Below, in pieces: positions 54,709 through 63,846 of a stretch of 64,000 bases of DNA. Position 1 is the first letter of the stretch. Every line of letters begins with the position of its first letter. The stretch is from assembly GCF_014200505.1 (NCBI RefSeq), contig NZ_JACHBX010000002.1:949377-1013376 (forward strand). The letters are read 5' to 3'. Under the pieces are notes generated by a model. The model saw nothing but the letters and a program-made list of their open reading frames with translations, did not search any database and was not told the origin of the DNA. Source of the DNA: Massilia aurea. Its GTDB lineage: Bacteria; Pseudomonadota; Gammaproteobacteria; Burkholderiales; Burkholderiaceae_D. The position numbers and the translations under genes were made by a program.

Positions 54709-55652
54709 TTGGTCGGGGGCGCGAAGCCCGGCTCGCCCGGTCCGGGCGCATCGCCCGGTGTGCCGAACAGGATGCTTTGCGGGCGGTCGGAGAACGAATT
54801 CGCGGTGCGGCGCACGGCGCGCAGCGAGGCGCGTGCTTCGTCGGTCATCTGCACCACGTGCGGCAGCGTCTCCAGTTCCAGTTCGCTGGTGGCTGCGCCG
54901 AGCGCGCCGATGGTGCTGTTCAGGCGTTCGATCGGGCCATCCGGCGCTTGCAGGCGCGTGGCCAGGTTGTCGTAGTTGCGCGTCATCGATGTGGCGCTGG
55001 TGGCCAGCGTGTCGATCGAGTCCATGCTGCGGTCGGCTTTCGTGATCAGTGACGGCAAGCGGTCCAGCACCGGATCGAGCCGCTGCGGGATTGCCGCGTA
55101 GGCGTCGGCGGCGCGGTCCACGCTCTCGAACGCGCCGAGCATCGTGGCGCGGTTCTCGGGGCTGAGCAGCTCGTCGAGGCTGGTCGTGATCTTTTCGGCC
55201 TTGTCGAGGATTGCCAGGCCGCGGTCTTCGAGCTGGTCGAGCAGGCCGGGGCGCAGGGGGATGCGGGCAATGCGCTCGCCGCCGGTGGCCAGGCGCGGCG
55301 ACCCGGTGCGCTCGTCATTGAGCTGGATGAACGCGATGCCCGTCACGCCCTGGTAGCCAAGCGAGGCATAGGTGGTGCTGGTGATCGGCGAGGCTTCGTC
55401 GACCGACAGGCGAATCAGGATCTGGCCGGTAACGCGCGGATCGAAGTCGATGGTGTCGACGCGGCCGATTTCCAGGCCCCGGTAGCGCACCGTCGCTTGC
55501 GGGTTCAGGCCGGGGATCGACTGCGTGGTAACGATCTCGTATTGCACCAGTTCGGTCTTGTCGCGGTTGAACCAGAGGCCGATCAGCACCGTCGCCACCA
55601 AGAGCGCGATCGTGAAGATGCCGGTCATCAGCGCATGTGACCTGTTTTCCAT
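54705..55652 (-). CDS. MCE (MlaD-like) lipid-binding protein
   Basis: A 315-residue protein anchored by one N-terminal helix (ALMTGIFTIALLVATVLIGLWF). The MCE domain is residues 35-120: TTQSIPGLNPQATVRYRGLEIGRVDTIDFD and SLGYQGVTGIAFIQL. A long helical region follows (LEDRGLAILDKAEKITTSLDELL and on), which in this family forms a needle across the periplasm. It ends with a proline-rich tail. It is one base after the ATPase gene. It carries phospholipids or other lipids between membranes. Confidence 0.9.
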   Translation of the reverse strand: MENRSHALMTGIFTIALLVATVLIGLWFNRDKTELVQYEIVTTQSIPGLNPQATVRYRGLEIGRVDTIDFDPRVTGQILIRLSVDEASPITSTTYASLGYQGVTGIAFIQLNDERTGSPRLATGGERIARIPLRPGLLDQLEDRGLAILDKAEKITTSLDELLSPENRATMLGAFESVDRAADAYAAIPQRLDPVLDRLPSLITKADRSMDSIDTLATSATSMTRNYDNLATRLQAPDGPIERLNSTIGALGAATSELELETLPHVVQMTDEARASLRAVRRTANSFSDRPQSILFGTPGDAPGPGEPGFAPPTK

Positions 55653-55653
55653 A

Positions 55654-56511
55654 CTAGTGTGTCTCCGATTCGTTCTGGGCCCGGCGCTCGTCGAGCACTT
55701 CCAGTGCCCGCTGGCCGCGCGGGCCCAGGAAAAAGTGTTTGATGAACGGGTGCTCGACCTTGAGCACGTCGCACGACGGCCCCACTGCCAGCACGTGTTT
55801 TTCGGCCAGCACCGCGATGCGCGAGGACAGCGCGAACAGCGTGTCCAGATCGTGCGTGACCATCACCACCGTCAGTTTCAGTTCGCGGTGCAGCGTCTGG
55901 ATCAGCGTGACAAAGGCGTCCGACAGGTCGGGGTCCAGACCTGCGGTCGGCTCGTCGAGAAACAGCAGCTGTGGCTCGAGCGCCAGTGCCCGTGCGAGTG
56001 CTGCGCGCTTGACCATGCCGCCGGACAGGTCGGACGGCATCTTGGCCGCGTGTTCCGGCCCCAGGCCCACCATGTCCATCTTGAGCAGCACCGCGTCGCG
56101 GATGACGTCCTCGGGCAGCGCATGCAGCTCGCGCATCGGCAGGGCGATGTTGTCGAACACGTTCAGCGCCGAGTACAGCGCGCCCTGCTGGAACAGCATA
56201 CCCCAATGGTTGCGCATGCGTTGCAGCTGCTCCGGCTTGGCCGCGCTGATGTCTTCGCCGAACACGTGCACGCTGCCCTGCGACGGGCGCTCCAGGCCCA
56301 GCATCTGGCGCAGCAGCACGGTCTTGCCGGTGCCCGAGCCGCCGACGATCGACAGGATCTCGCCATCGTAGATCTCGAGGTTCAGGTCCTGGTGCACGAC
56401 GGTGCGGCCGAAGCGGGTCCACAGGTTGCGGATCTCGACGACGGGTTTGCCCACATCTTCGTCGGGCCGCAGGTTCAGGCGCTGGGGGGATTGTGCTTGG
56501 GTGTCCGCCAT
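55654..56511 (-). CDS. MCE transporter ATPase (MlaF-like)
   Basis: A 285-residue ABC ATPase. Walker A is VGGSGTGKTVLLRQ, the Q loop is LFQQGALYSALNV, the signature is DLSGGMVKRAALARAL, and Walker B is LLFLDEPTAGLDP with H-loop VTHDLDTL. The start at 56511 (MADTQAQSP) shares a base with the permease stop (TGATG). It is the only ATPase in the operon and powers the permease encoded upstream. Confidence 0.95.
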   Translation of the reverse strand: MADTQAQSPQRLNLRPDEDVGKPVVEIRNLWTRFGRTVVHQDLNLEIYDGEILSIVGGSGTGKTVLLRQMLGLERPSQGSVHVFGEDISAAKPEQLQRMRNHWGMLFQQGALYSALNVFDNIALPMRELHALPEDVIRDAVLLKMDMVGLGPEHAAKMPSDLSGGMVKRAALARALALEPQLLFLDEPTAGLDPDLSDAFVTLIQTLHRELKLTVVMVTHDLDTLFALSSRIAVLAEKHVLAVGPSCDVLKVEHPFIKHFFLGPRGQRALEVLDERRAQNESETH

Positions 56512-57644
56512 CAGAATCCCGTGTTGCTGAAGATGATTGCATAGACCGCGTCGGCCAGAATCACCACCGTGATCGCGGTGACGACCGAGGTCGTGGTGCC
56601 GCGCCCGAGGCTTTCGGTATTGGGCTTGATGCGCAGGCCGAAGTGACAAGCGATCAGCGCGATCAGCACGCCGAAGGTCGCGCCCTTGAGGAGGCCAATG
56701 GTGTAGTTCACGAACGGCACCGCGTCAGGCAGCTTTTGCAGGAAGTAGCGAAACGACATGCCCATCTCGATTTTTGCCGACACCATGCCGCCCAGCAGGG
56801 CCATCGCATCGGTCCAGACCACCAGCAGGGGCATTGAGATCGCCAGCGCGATCACCTTCGGCAGGATCAGGCGATAGCCGTGCGAAACGCCCATCACCAG
56901 CATCGCATCGAGTTCTTCGGTCACGCGCATGACGCCCAGTTGCGCCGTGATCGATGAGCCCGAGCGGCCCGCAACCAGGATCGCGGCCAGCAGCGGGCCC
57001 AGTTCGCGGATCACCGCCATGCCGAGGATGTTGACCAGGTAGGCGTCGCCACCGAACATGCGCAGCTGCTGCGACGACAGGAACGACAGCACGATCCCGA
57101 TCAAGAAGCCCACGATCGCCGTGATGCCCAGCGCCTGGAAACCCGAGTGATAGATATTGGCCGAGATTTCGCGCCACGGGCCGGTAGCCGGGCGGCGCGC
57201 AAAGCGCCACAGGTCCTGGACCACGATGCCGATCAGGCCAATGAAGCTGCGCAGGTGCGCGAAGAAGTCGAGCATGCCGGCGCCGAGCTTGATCAGCCAG
57301 TCGAAGGGGCTGACGCGCTGGCGCGGCAGTGTGATCTTGCTGGCTGCTTCGATGCGCTTGAACAGGTCTTCCTGGCGTGGGTCGAGCGTGAGGCGCGGTG
57401 GGCGCTGCTTGTTCCAGGTATTCCAGAACATCTGGGCGCCGATGTGGTCGAGGCTATCGACACCAGAGAGATCCCAGGTGCAGGCGGATTTGTCTTTCAG
57501 GCCCGCGAGCTGGCGCGTGATGCCCTTCAAGATACCGTGCTGCGACAGGCCGTGGACTTGCCAGACCCCGCTGGCGATGACAGATTGGCCCGCCCCCTGG
57601 GCGGCCTGTTGAATGGTTAATGTTGGCGCATTTTCAATCTGCAT
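56511..57644 (-). CDS. MCE transporter permease with N-terminal STAS-like domain (MlaE-like)
   Basis: A 377-residue inner-membrane permease. The first 110 residues (VWQVHGLSQHGILKGITRQLAGL, CTWDLSGVDSLDHIGAQMFW) form a STAS-like domain. The MlaE domain follows, with FLIGIVLSFLSSQQLRMFG, RELGPLLAAILVAGRSGSSITAQLGVMRVTEELDAM and SMPLLVVWTDAMALLGG. ATG at 57644 (MQIENAPTLTIQQ) is chosen as start; a longer open frame upstream is antisense-like and overlaps the radical SAM gene. First gene of the five-gene MCE operon. Confidence 0.92.
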   Translation of the reverse strand: MQIENAPTLTIQQAAQGAGQSVIASGVWQVHGLSQHGILKGITRQLAGLKDKSACTWDLSGVDSLDHIGAQMFWNTWNKQRPPRLTLDPRQEDLFKRIEAASKITLPRQRVSPFDWLIKLGAGMLDFFAHLRSFIGLIGIVVQDLWRFARRPATGPWREISANIYHSGFQALGITAIVGFLIGIVLSFLSSQQLRMFGGDAYLVNILGMAVIRELGPLLAAILVAGRSGSSITAQLGVMRVTEELDAMLVMGVSHGYRLILPKVIALAISMPLLVVWTDAMALLGGMVSAKIEMGMSFRYFLQKLPDAVPFVNYTIGLLKGATFGVLIALIACHFGLRIKPNTESLGRGTTTSVVTAITVVILADAVYAIIFSNTGF

Positions 57645-57696
57645 TGCGGCAGTGTAAAAGAGAATCGCGCCTGCTGCCACATTGTTGGTTGCGCGA

Positions 57697-59211
57697 TCAG
57701 GCTGCGAGGTGGCGCGCCTGGCGTGACGGGGCCACCGCGCGCGCCGTATCCGGGACCGTGCCCGCGACCGCTTGCGGCGTGCGTGCCGGCGCATCGACCT
57801 TGCCGGCGTAGTCGCTGGCGAGCAGGCTGGCCGCTTCATGCGCCGCCATGCCGCGCACCTGCAGGTACTCGGCCACCAGCTTGGCCAGACGATCCAGCGC
57901 GATGCGGTGTGTCGCATCGGTGCGCGTGTAGATCCAGTCCGAAAACGCCATGAAGTTGTCGAATGGCGCCTCGCCCAGCAGCACCGGCGTGGTGTTGGCA
58001 AAGCGCCCCGAGTTGGCCACCAGATCCCAGTAGCGCGCAAAGCGCACCAGGCGCTGCATGGTCGCAAAGTCGATCTTGTCCGTCGCCAGCACGGTGTACG
58101 GCGGGTACGGGTCGTAGACCATACCGAAGGCTTCGGTGTGGCGGATGATCGGCGTGCCGCGCAGGCGCTTGAGGATGCCGAACTGGATTTCTTCGGCGCC
58201 CAGGCCCACCAGCTGGTCGAAGCCGCGCGCGAAGCTGGCCACGTCTTCGCCGGGCAGGCCGGCAATCAGGTCGACGTGCAGGTGGGCGGTGGCATGCTGC
58301 GTGAGCCAGCGGATGTTCTCGGCCGCCTTCTCGTTGTTCTGGCGGCGGCTCACGAGCGCCTGCACTTCGGGGTTGAAGCTCTGGATGCCGATCTCGAACT
58401 GCAGCGCGCCGGCCGGGAACTTGGCGATGGTGTCCTTCAGCGCATCGGGCAGGTGGTCGGGCACCAGCTCGAAGTGGGCGTAGATCGGGTCGTCCGGATA
58501 CTGCGCGATTTTGTCGAGGAAGAAATCCATGATGCGCAGGCTCGTCTTGACGTTCAGGTTGAATGTACGGTCGACGAATTTAAACAGGCGCGCGCCGCGT
58601 ACGTACATTGCTTCCATCTCGGCCAGGAAGGCGTCGAGCGGGAACGGCCAGGCGGTCTTGTCGAGCGACGACAAGCAGAACTCGCACTTGAATGGGCAGC
58701 CGCGTGAGGCTTCCACATACAGGGTGCGGTTGGCGATGTCGTCGTCGTTGTACAGCGCGTAGGGCAGGGCGATGGCGTCCATCGGCGGCTGCACGCCGGC
58801 GTGGATCTTCATCAAGGGCTTCGGGCCATTGAGGATCTCGCCGCACAGCTTGGGGAACGTGACGTCGCCCCAGCCGGTAATGACATAGTCGGCCAACCCG
58901 ACGATCTCCTGCTCGCCGGTCTCGTGCGAGACTTCCGGGCCGCCCAGGATGATCTTCACGGCGGGTGCGACGCGCTTGAGCATCGCCACCAGGCGCGTGG
59001 TTTCTTCCACGTTCCAGATATACACGCCGAAGCCGACGATGCGCGGCGCGTGCGCCAGGATGCGCTCGACGAGGTCGGCGGTCTTGGCGCCGGTGACGAA
59101 TTCCTGGATGCGGGTCTGGTCCTGCAGCGGGCCCATATTGGCCAGCAGGTAGCGCAGTCCGAGCGAGGCGTGCGTGTAGCGGGCATTCAGGGTGGTGAGC
59201 AGGATCGACAT
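57697..59211 (-). CDS. B12-binding-domain radical SAM protein (DUF4080)
   Basis: A 504-residue enzyme. The N-terminal B12-binding-like domain covers about 1-140 (SILLTTLNARYTHASLGLRYLLANM and IVGFGVYIWNVEETTRLVAML). The radical SAM cluster motif is EASRGCPFKCEFCLSS, with cysteines in the CxxxCxxC pattern. The DUF4080 tail is C-terminal. Such enzymes modify unknown small molecules or methylate unactivated carbons. It lies 52 bases upstream of the permease gene on the same strand and may share its transcript, but function in lipid transport is not evident. Confidence 0.87.
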   Translation of the reverse strand: MSILLTTLNARYTHASLGLRYLLANMGPLQDQTRIQEFVTGAKTADLVERILAHAPRIVGFGVYIWNVEETTRLVAMLKRVAPAVKIILGGPEVSHETGEQEIVGLADYVITGWGDVTFPKLCGEILNGPKPLMKIHAGVQPPMDAIALPYALYNDDDIANRTLYVEASRGCPFKCEFCLSSLDKTAWPFPLDAFLAEMEAMYVRGARLFKFVDRTFNLNVKTSLRIMDFFLDKIAQYPDDPIYAHFELVPDHLPDALKDTIAKFPAGALQFEIGIQSFNPEVQALVSRRQNNEKAAENIRWLTQHATAHLHVDLIAGLPGEDVASFARGFDQLVGLGAEEIQFGILKRLRGTPIIRHTEAFGMVYDPYPPYTVLATDKIDFATMQRLVRFARYWDLVANSGRFANTTPVLLGEAPFDNFMAFSDWIYTRTDATHRIALDRLAKLVAEYLQVRGMAAHEAASLLASDYAGKVDAPARTPQAVAGTVPDTARAVAPSRQARHLAA

Positions 59212-59350
59212 GGTGGCGGCAGGAGGAGGGGATTTGAAGGCGGTATTTTACTGTGATGCTGCAGTCATTCGCGCGACTATGCAGTTGACATTGCTTCTAA
59301 TAAAGATCGGCGCCTACAATCGAAGACTCCTTCTTTAGAAAGTGCCTTCC

Positions 59351-59665
59351 ATGTTCATGACCAATATCGAAACCGTTCCGGGCAAGACCATCACGGCGTG
59401 CCACGGCGTTGTCTCCGGCAGCTCGGTGCGCTCCAAGCACGTGGGCCGCGACATCATGGCGGGACTGAAGAACATGGTTGGCGGCGAGCTCAAGGGCTAC
59501 ACCGAGTTGCTGGAAGAATCGCGCGCGCAGGCCACCGAACGCATGCAGGCGCAAGCCACGCAGATGGGGGCGAACGCCGTCGTCAATGTGCGCTTCTCGA
59601 CCTCGTCGGTGGCGGCCGGTGCCGCCGAGATCTATGTCTACGGCACTGCAGTGACGGTGGGCTGA
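59351..59665 (+). CDS. YbjQ-family protein (UPF0145)
   Basis: A 104-residue protein. The core TVPGKTITACHGVVSGSSVRSKHVGRDIMAGLKNMVGGELKGYTELLEESR and the ending MGANAVVNVRFSTSSVAAGAAEIYVYGTAV is the YbjQ/heavy-metal-binding family. It forms oligomeric rings; no catalytic residues are known. ATG at 59351 is chosen; an upstream GTG at 59342 is possible. It is first of three genes with overlapping ends, shared with the next by TGATG at 59663-59667. Confidence 0.9.
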   Translation: MFMTNIETVPGKTITACHGVVSGSSVRSKHVGRDIMAGLKNMVGGELKGYTELLEESRAQATERMQAQATQMGANAVVNVRFSTSSVAAGAAEIYVYGTAVTVG

Positions 59666-60129
59666 TGGACTTAATTTTCCTGATTGTCTTCTGGTCGGTG
59701 CCGATCGCACTTGGTTATGTGTTCGGACGCATGGCCGAATCCAGGCATTACCGCTCCATCATTGCCAGGGAAAAAACGTGGCTGCACTTGCCGGCCACGT
59801 CGCTCAAGACATTGCTTGGGTCTGGGCCGGTGGCGCGCACCGAGCTGGTCACGGGCAGCGTGGTGGTGGCCGTCGATCACTTCAAGAAGGCAGCCTCGGC
59901 GCTGCGCTCGCTGGTGGGTGGGCCGGTGCAGTCGTACGAGACATTGCTTGATCGCGCCAAGCGTGAAGCAGTGCTGCGCCTGAAGGAAAGCTGTCCGGGT
60001 GCCCACGAGATCGTCAACGTGCGCCTCGAAACGATGCCGCTCACCGGCAACCAGCGGCAGATCAATGGCGTCGAGGTACTGGCCTACGGCACCGCCATCT
60101 ATTACGTGGAACAGAGCGCCGCACCATGA
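59665..60129 (+). CDS. Second YbjQ-like protein with N-terminal membrane helix
   Basis: A 154-residue paralogue of the preceding protein. An N-terminal membrane anchor (LIFLIVFWSVPIALGYVFGRMAES) is followed by a YbjQ-like domain (ARTELVTGSVVVAVDHFKKAASALRSLVGGPVQSYETLLDRAKREAVLRL and IVNVRLETMPL). The start at 59665 overlaps the first YbjQ stop by one base. The stop overlaps the M48 start by ATGA. The pair of YbjQ domains may form mixed or stacked rings at the membrane. Confidence 0.8.
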   Translation: MDLIFLIVFWSVPIALGYVFGRMAESRHYRSIIAREKTWLHLPATSLKTLLGSGPVARTELVTGSVVVAVDHFKKAASALRSLVGGPVQSYETLLDRAKREAVLRLKESCPGAHEIVNVRLETMPLTGNQRQINGVEVLAYGTAIYYVEQSAAP

Positions 60130-60938
60130 AGTACCAGGCGTCGCTGCCCGAACACAACGACAACGTCACGCCCGGCCATCCTCTGAAGGATTTCGTGCTG
60201 ATCCTGGCCGCGCTGTCGGCGGCGGTGGTGGTCGGTTATCTGGTGCTGGGCTGGCTGGTCGATGTGGTGGTGGACCGCATGGGGCCGCAGACCGAGGCGC
60301 AGCTGACGCAGATGGTGGCATGGACGCCGCCCGCGAGCGAGCCGGCGATGCGCACGCGCGAAGCGTGGGCCCAGGAGCTGGTCGATGGCATGCGCCGCTG
60401 CGCTGGCGTCAGCGGGCCGGTCACGGTGCGCGTGAACCGCTCGGACACGCCCAATGCAATGGTGGCGCCGGGCGGCGTGGTGATCATGTTCTCGGCGCTG
60501 TTCGACAGCGTGCAATCCGAAAACGGGATGGCGTTCGTGCTGGCCCATGAGCTGTCGCATATGGCCAACCGCGATCATCTGCGCGCAGTTGGCCGGCGAC
60601 TGGTGCTGATTGCCGCTGCCACCGTGCTCACGGGCGACGGTAGCGGGACGGCGGGCGTGCTGGCGCCGGCGCAGCATCTGGGTGAGTCGGGCTATTCGCG
60701 GGGCCGCGAAGCTGCCGCAGATGCGAAGGCACTGGCTATCCTGCAATGCCGCTATGGTCATGCTGGCGGCGCCACCGAATTGTTCACCACCTTGCAGCGT
60801 GAGGAGGGCAAGACACCGGCCGTGCTGCATTATCTGGCGTCGCATCCGTCGATGGCCGCGCGCATCGATGCCGTGCAGGTGGCAATGCGCCAGGCGGGCT
60901 TGCAGGCTGGCCCGGTGCAGGCGTTGCCGCGTTTTTGA
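60126..60938 (+). CDS. M48-family metalloprotease with N-terminal membrane anchor
   Basis: A 270-residue zinc protease. A membrane helix near 22-50 (LILAALSAAVVVGYLVLGWLV) precedes the zinc motif HELSHMANRDH; the third ligand is the glutamate in SRGREAAADAKAL. The family includes HtpX and BepA. It overlaps the preceding YbjQ-like gene by ATGA (60126-60129). Overlapping YbjQ and M48 genes occur together here as an operon; the protease probably degrades or matures membrane proteins, and YbjQ rings may be a partner. Confidence 0.87.
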   Translation: MKYQASLPEHNDNVTPGHPLKDFVLILAALSAAVVVGYLVLGWLVDVVVDRMGPQTEAQLTQMVAWTPPASEPAMRTREAWAQELVDGMRRCAGVSGPVTVRVNRSDTPNAMVAPGGVVIMFSALFDSVQSENGMAFVLAHELSHMANRDHLRAVGRRLVLIAAATVLTGDGSGTAGVLAPAQHLGESGYSRGREAAADAKALAILQCRYGHAGGATELFTTLQREEGKTPAVLHYLASHPSMAARIDAVQVAMRQAGLQAGPVQALPRF

Positions 60939-61043
60939 TGGGGTGTGCGATAAAGCTGGCGGTATCGGAAATTGCTTGTTAGAATGCGAGCCGGAATTCA
61001 GGAAGCCTGTTGCCCAGTAGAGGAACAGTTTTCCAGCAAGTTA

Positions 61044-61158
61044 TGCCTGATGACCATAGCAAATCGGTCCCACCCCTTCCCATCCCGAACAGGACCGTGA
61101 AACGATTTTGCGACGATGATAGTGCTGCAACCAGTGTGAAAGTAGTTTATCGTCAGGC
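61044..61158 (+). rRNA. rrf: 5S ribosomal RNA, orphan copy
   Basis: The 115-base sequence begins TGCCTGATGACC and ends GTTTATCGTCAGGC, and its ends pair (GCCTGA with TCAGGC). Internal CCCACCCCTTCCCATCCCGAAC and GATGATAGTGC are the conserved 5S blocks. No 16S or 23S gene lies upstream in the window; the M48 protease gene is next. A terminator follows. It may be a solitary gene with its own promoter or a relic of a lost operon. Confidence 0.92.
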
Positions 61159-61172
61159 TAGTTATATAGAGA

Positions 61173-61202
61173 AAGCCCACCAGGTGTCTGGTGGGCTTTT
61201 TT
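61173..61202 (+). terminator. Rho-independent terminator of the 5S rRNA gene
   Basis: AAGCCCACCAG-GTGT-CTGGTGGGCTT followed by T's, 14 bases after the 5S end. Confidence 0.93.
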
Positions 61203-61347
61203 GCTTTGGAGCGCCGCTTTTGTCGCGTCGATGCCGCACCAATGCGAGAGAAATAGCACGTTGGAACTATTTTAAGATTAAAGTATTGCATTAGTTTTAC
61301 TTCGTTATGGTTCGATCGCGCGGCGCCCGCCGCAGAAAGCGTCCCTC

Positions 61348-63759
61348 ATGCAACGTCGTCATCCTGCTGCGTACCGTCGCCTCCTTGCAATCTCACTCGT
61401 GCTGGCGCTGGGCGCCTGTGGTCGGGATCATGATGACGATCCGGCCGTTCAGCCGCCGCCCCCAGCCACCGCTGCCCGCATCAACGTCGACGTCGCCCGC
61501 ACCGCGCATGGTGTGCCGCATGTGCGGGCCGACGACTTCCGCAGCCTCGGGTATGGATTGGCGTATGCCTATGCCCAGGACAATGTCTGCATGTTCGCCG
61601 ATGCGGTGCTGACCGTACGCGGTGAGCGCTCGCTGTTCTTTGGCGCCGACGCGCGGCCACGCCAGCGTACCGGCGACGAGTATGGCGGCGGCAGCGGGTT
61701 CATGGACCTGAACAACGAGGACAGCGACTTCTTCTTCAAGGGCTACCTCGACATCGAGCAATTGCGTGCGGGGTATGCCAGCGGCGCGCGTGAGTCACGC
61801 GACCTGCTTGAAGGCTATGTCGAAGGCTATAACCGTTACCTGAAGGATGCGGGAAGCAAGTTGCCGGCGGCGTGTGCCAACACGAAATGGGTGCGCCCGA
61901 TTTCGCTCGACGACATGATGCTGGTGGTGGCAGAAAAAGCGCTGCACGCATCGGGCCAGGCCTTTGCCCGCGACTTCGTTGCGGCTGGTCGGGTTCCCGG
62001 CGCACCCGTGACGCTGGCCAAGGCGGCACCACGCAAGATCGACGCGTCGTCGCTGGTCGCGCAGCTCGATCTGCTCAACCGGCAAGGTTTCGGCAGCAAT
62101 GCGCTGGCGGTGGGCAAGGACTTGTCCGCCAATGGGCGCGGGCTATTGCTTGGCAACCCGCATTATCCGTGGACCACCACCGACCGCTTCTATCAGGCCC
62201 ACCTGACCGTGCCGGGGCGCTACGATGCGATGGGCGTGATCATCGGCGGCGTGCCGGCCGTCGTCATCGGTTTCAACCGCGACGTGGCCTGGAGTCACAC
62301 GGTCACGTTCGCCAATCACTTCACCACCTTCCGGCTGGCGCTGGATCCCGGCGACGCCACTGGCACCACCTATCTGTATGACGGGGCGCGGCGCACGATG
62401 ACGTCGAAAACGGTGACGGTCGAGGCGCTGCTGCCCGACGGCCTGGTCGGCCGGCGCACCAAAACCTTTTATTTCAGCCACCAGGGCGCCGTCATCAGCC
62501 GGCCGGCGGCGGGCCTGACCTGGACAGCGCAGGCCGCGTATGTGCTGGCCGACCCCAACCGCAGCAATACCCGGATGCTCGAGCAGTGGCTGGGCATCGG
62601 CACCGCCACCAGTGTGCGCACGCTGAAGGCTTCACTCGACAAGGTGGTGGGGCTGCCATGGGTGAACACGGTGGCGGCTGACCGCGATGGCAATACGCTG
62701 TATGCGGACGCCAGTGTCGTGCCGCACATGAATGCGGACAAGTTCGTCAACGGTTGCCTTTTGCTGCAGGCGGCGCTGCTGTTCGACGGGTCAAAGAGCA
62801 GCTGCGGCTGGGGGCAGGATGTGGGCGCGCCGGCCGGCATTTACGCACCGGCGACGGCGCCGTGGATGATGCGCACCGATTACGTCGGCAATTCGAATGA
62901 CAGTTACTGGCTGACCAATCCGAAGGCATTGCTCACTGGTCCGGCGCCGCTGGGCTATTCGCCGCTGTATGGGCGGGTGAACGCCGAGCAAAGTCTGCGC
63001 ACGCGGATCGGGTTCCGCCAGGTCGAGGATATGCTGGCCCAGCGCAACAAGTTGACCCTCGCTGACATGCAGGCGCTGGCGTTCTCGAACCGCGTCTATG
63101 CGGCCGAGCTGGTGTTGCCCGAGTTGTTGACCGCCTGCAGTAGCGCGAGCAGCACGCTGATGCAGCAAGCCTGCACGACGCTGCAAGCGTGGGATCGGCG
63201 CGCCGATCTCGATAGCCGGGGCGCGGTGCTGTTCCGCGAATTCTGGGCAGTGGCGACAGCGATCCCGAACAAATGGGCACGGCCGTTCGATCCGGCGGAT
63301 CCGGTCAATACGCCGGCCGGCGTGGCGCCGGCGGCTATGCCCGCCATGCTGGCGGCGCTCAGGACAGCGGCGGAAAAGCTGCAGTCGCTCGGGGTGCTAC
63401 TCGATGGCCGCCTGGGTGACTACCAGGTCGAATCGCGCAATGGCGTGCGGATCCCACTGCATGGCGGCAACGGTAATCAGGAAGGTACGTATGGATCACT
63501 GACGATGCGCAGTGGCTTGACGGCACAAGGCTATGTCGGCGCGCACTGGGGCCAGAGCTATCTGCAGACCGTGACGTTCGACGAGCAGGGGCCGGTGGCG
63601 CAGGCGATGCTGACGTATGGGCAGTCGGTCGACCCGGCTTCGCCGTGGTATGCCGACCAGACGCTGCTGTATTCGCGCAAGAGCTGGCCAAGCCTTCCCT
63701 TCACGCAAGAGAAGATCAAGGCCGACCCGAACTACACGACCGTCACGCTGCGCGAGTAG
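61348..63759 (+). CDS. Penicillin/acyl-homoserine-lactone acylase family lipoprotein
   Basis: An 803-residue Ntn-hydrolase precursor. The signal ends LALGACGRDHD, a lipobox with C near position 26. The alpha part covers up to the autocatalytic site; the new N-terminal serine is in GFGSNALAVG, near residue 250. The beta part carries GNPHYPW, GVPAVVIGFNRDVAWSHTVTF and QLWLGI-like sequences. The family cleaves amide bonds of AHLs, penicillins or aculeacin. Being lipid-anchored outside, quorum-signal or antibiotic degradation is likely, but the substrate cannot be read. Confidence 0.88.
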   Translation: MQRRHPAAYRRLLAISLVLALGACGRDHDDDPAVQPPPPATAARINVDVARTAHGVPHVRADDFRSLGYGLAYAYAQDNVCMFADAVLTVRGERSLFFGADARPRQRTGDEYGGGSGFMDLNNEDSDFFFKGYLDIEQLRAGYASGARESRDLLEGYVEGYNRYLKDAGSKLPAACANTKWVRPISLDDMMLVVAEKALHASGQAFARDFVAAGRVPGAPVTLAKAAPRKIDASSLVAQLDLLNRQGFGSNALAVGKDLSANGRGLLLGNPHYPWTTTDRFYQAHLTVPGRYDAMGVIIGGVPAVVIGFNRDVAWSHTVTFANHFTTFRLALDPGDATGTTYLYDGARRTMTSKTVTVEALLPDGLVGRRTKTFYFSHQGAVISRPAAGLTWTAQAAYVLADPNRSNTRMLEQWLGIGTATSVRTLKASLDKVVGLPWVNTVAADRDGNTLYADASVVPHMNADKFVNGCLLLQAALLFDGSKSSCGWGQDVGAPAGIYAPATAPWMMRTDYVGNSNDSYWLTNPKALLTGPAPLGYSPLYGRVNAEQSLRTRIGFRQVEDMLAQRNKLTLADMQALAFSNRVYAAELVLPELLTACSSASSTLMQQACTTLQAWDRRADLDSRGAVLFREFWAVATAIPNKWARPFDPADPVNTPAGVAPAAMPAMLAALRTAAEKLQSLGVLLDGRLGDYQVESRNGVRIPLHGGNGNQEGTYGSLTMRSGLTAQGYVGAHWGQSYLQTVTFDEQGPVAQAMLTYGQSVDPASPWYADQTLLYSRKSWPSLPFTQEKIKADPNYTTVTLRE

Positions 63760-63817
63760 CGAGGCAGTTCGGTGCAGACATCGCGCCAGATTTGTCACAC
63801 AACTGAAAAATAAGCTG

Positions 63818-63846
63818 TTGACGAAGCTCAGCTGGTCGAGCATAAT
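63818..63846 (+). promoter_or_regulatory. rRNA operon promoter
   Basis: TTGACG and CATAAT are separated by 17 bases. The upstream AACTGAAAAATAAG is AT-rich, like an UP element. It drives the rrn operon continuing beyond the window. Confidence 0.8.
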
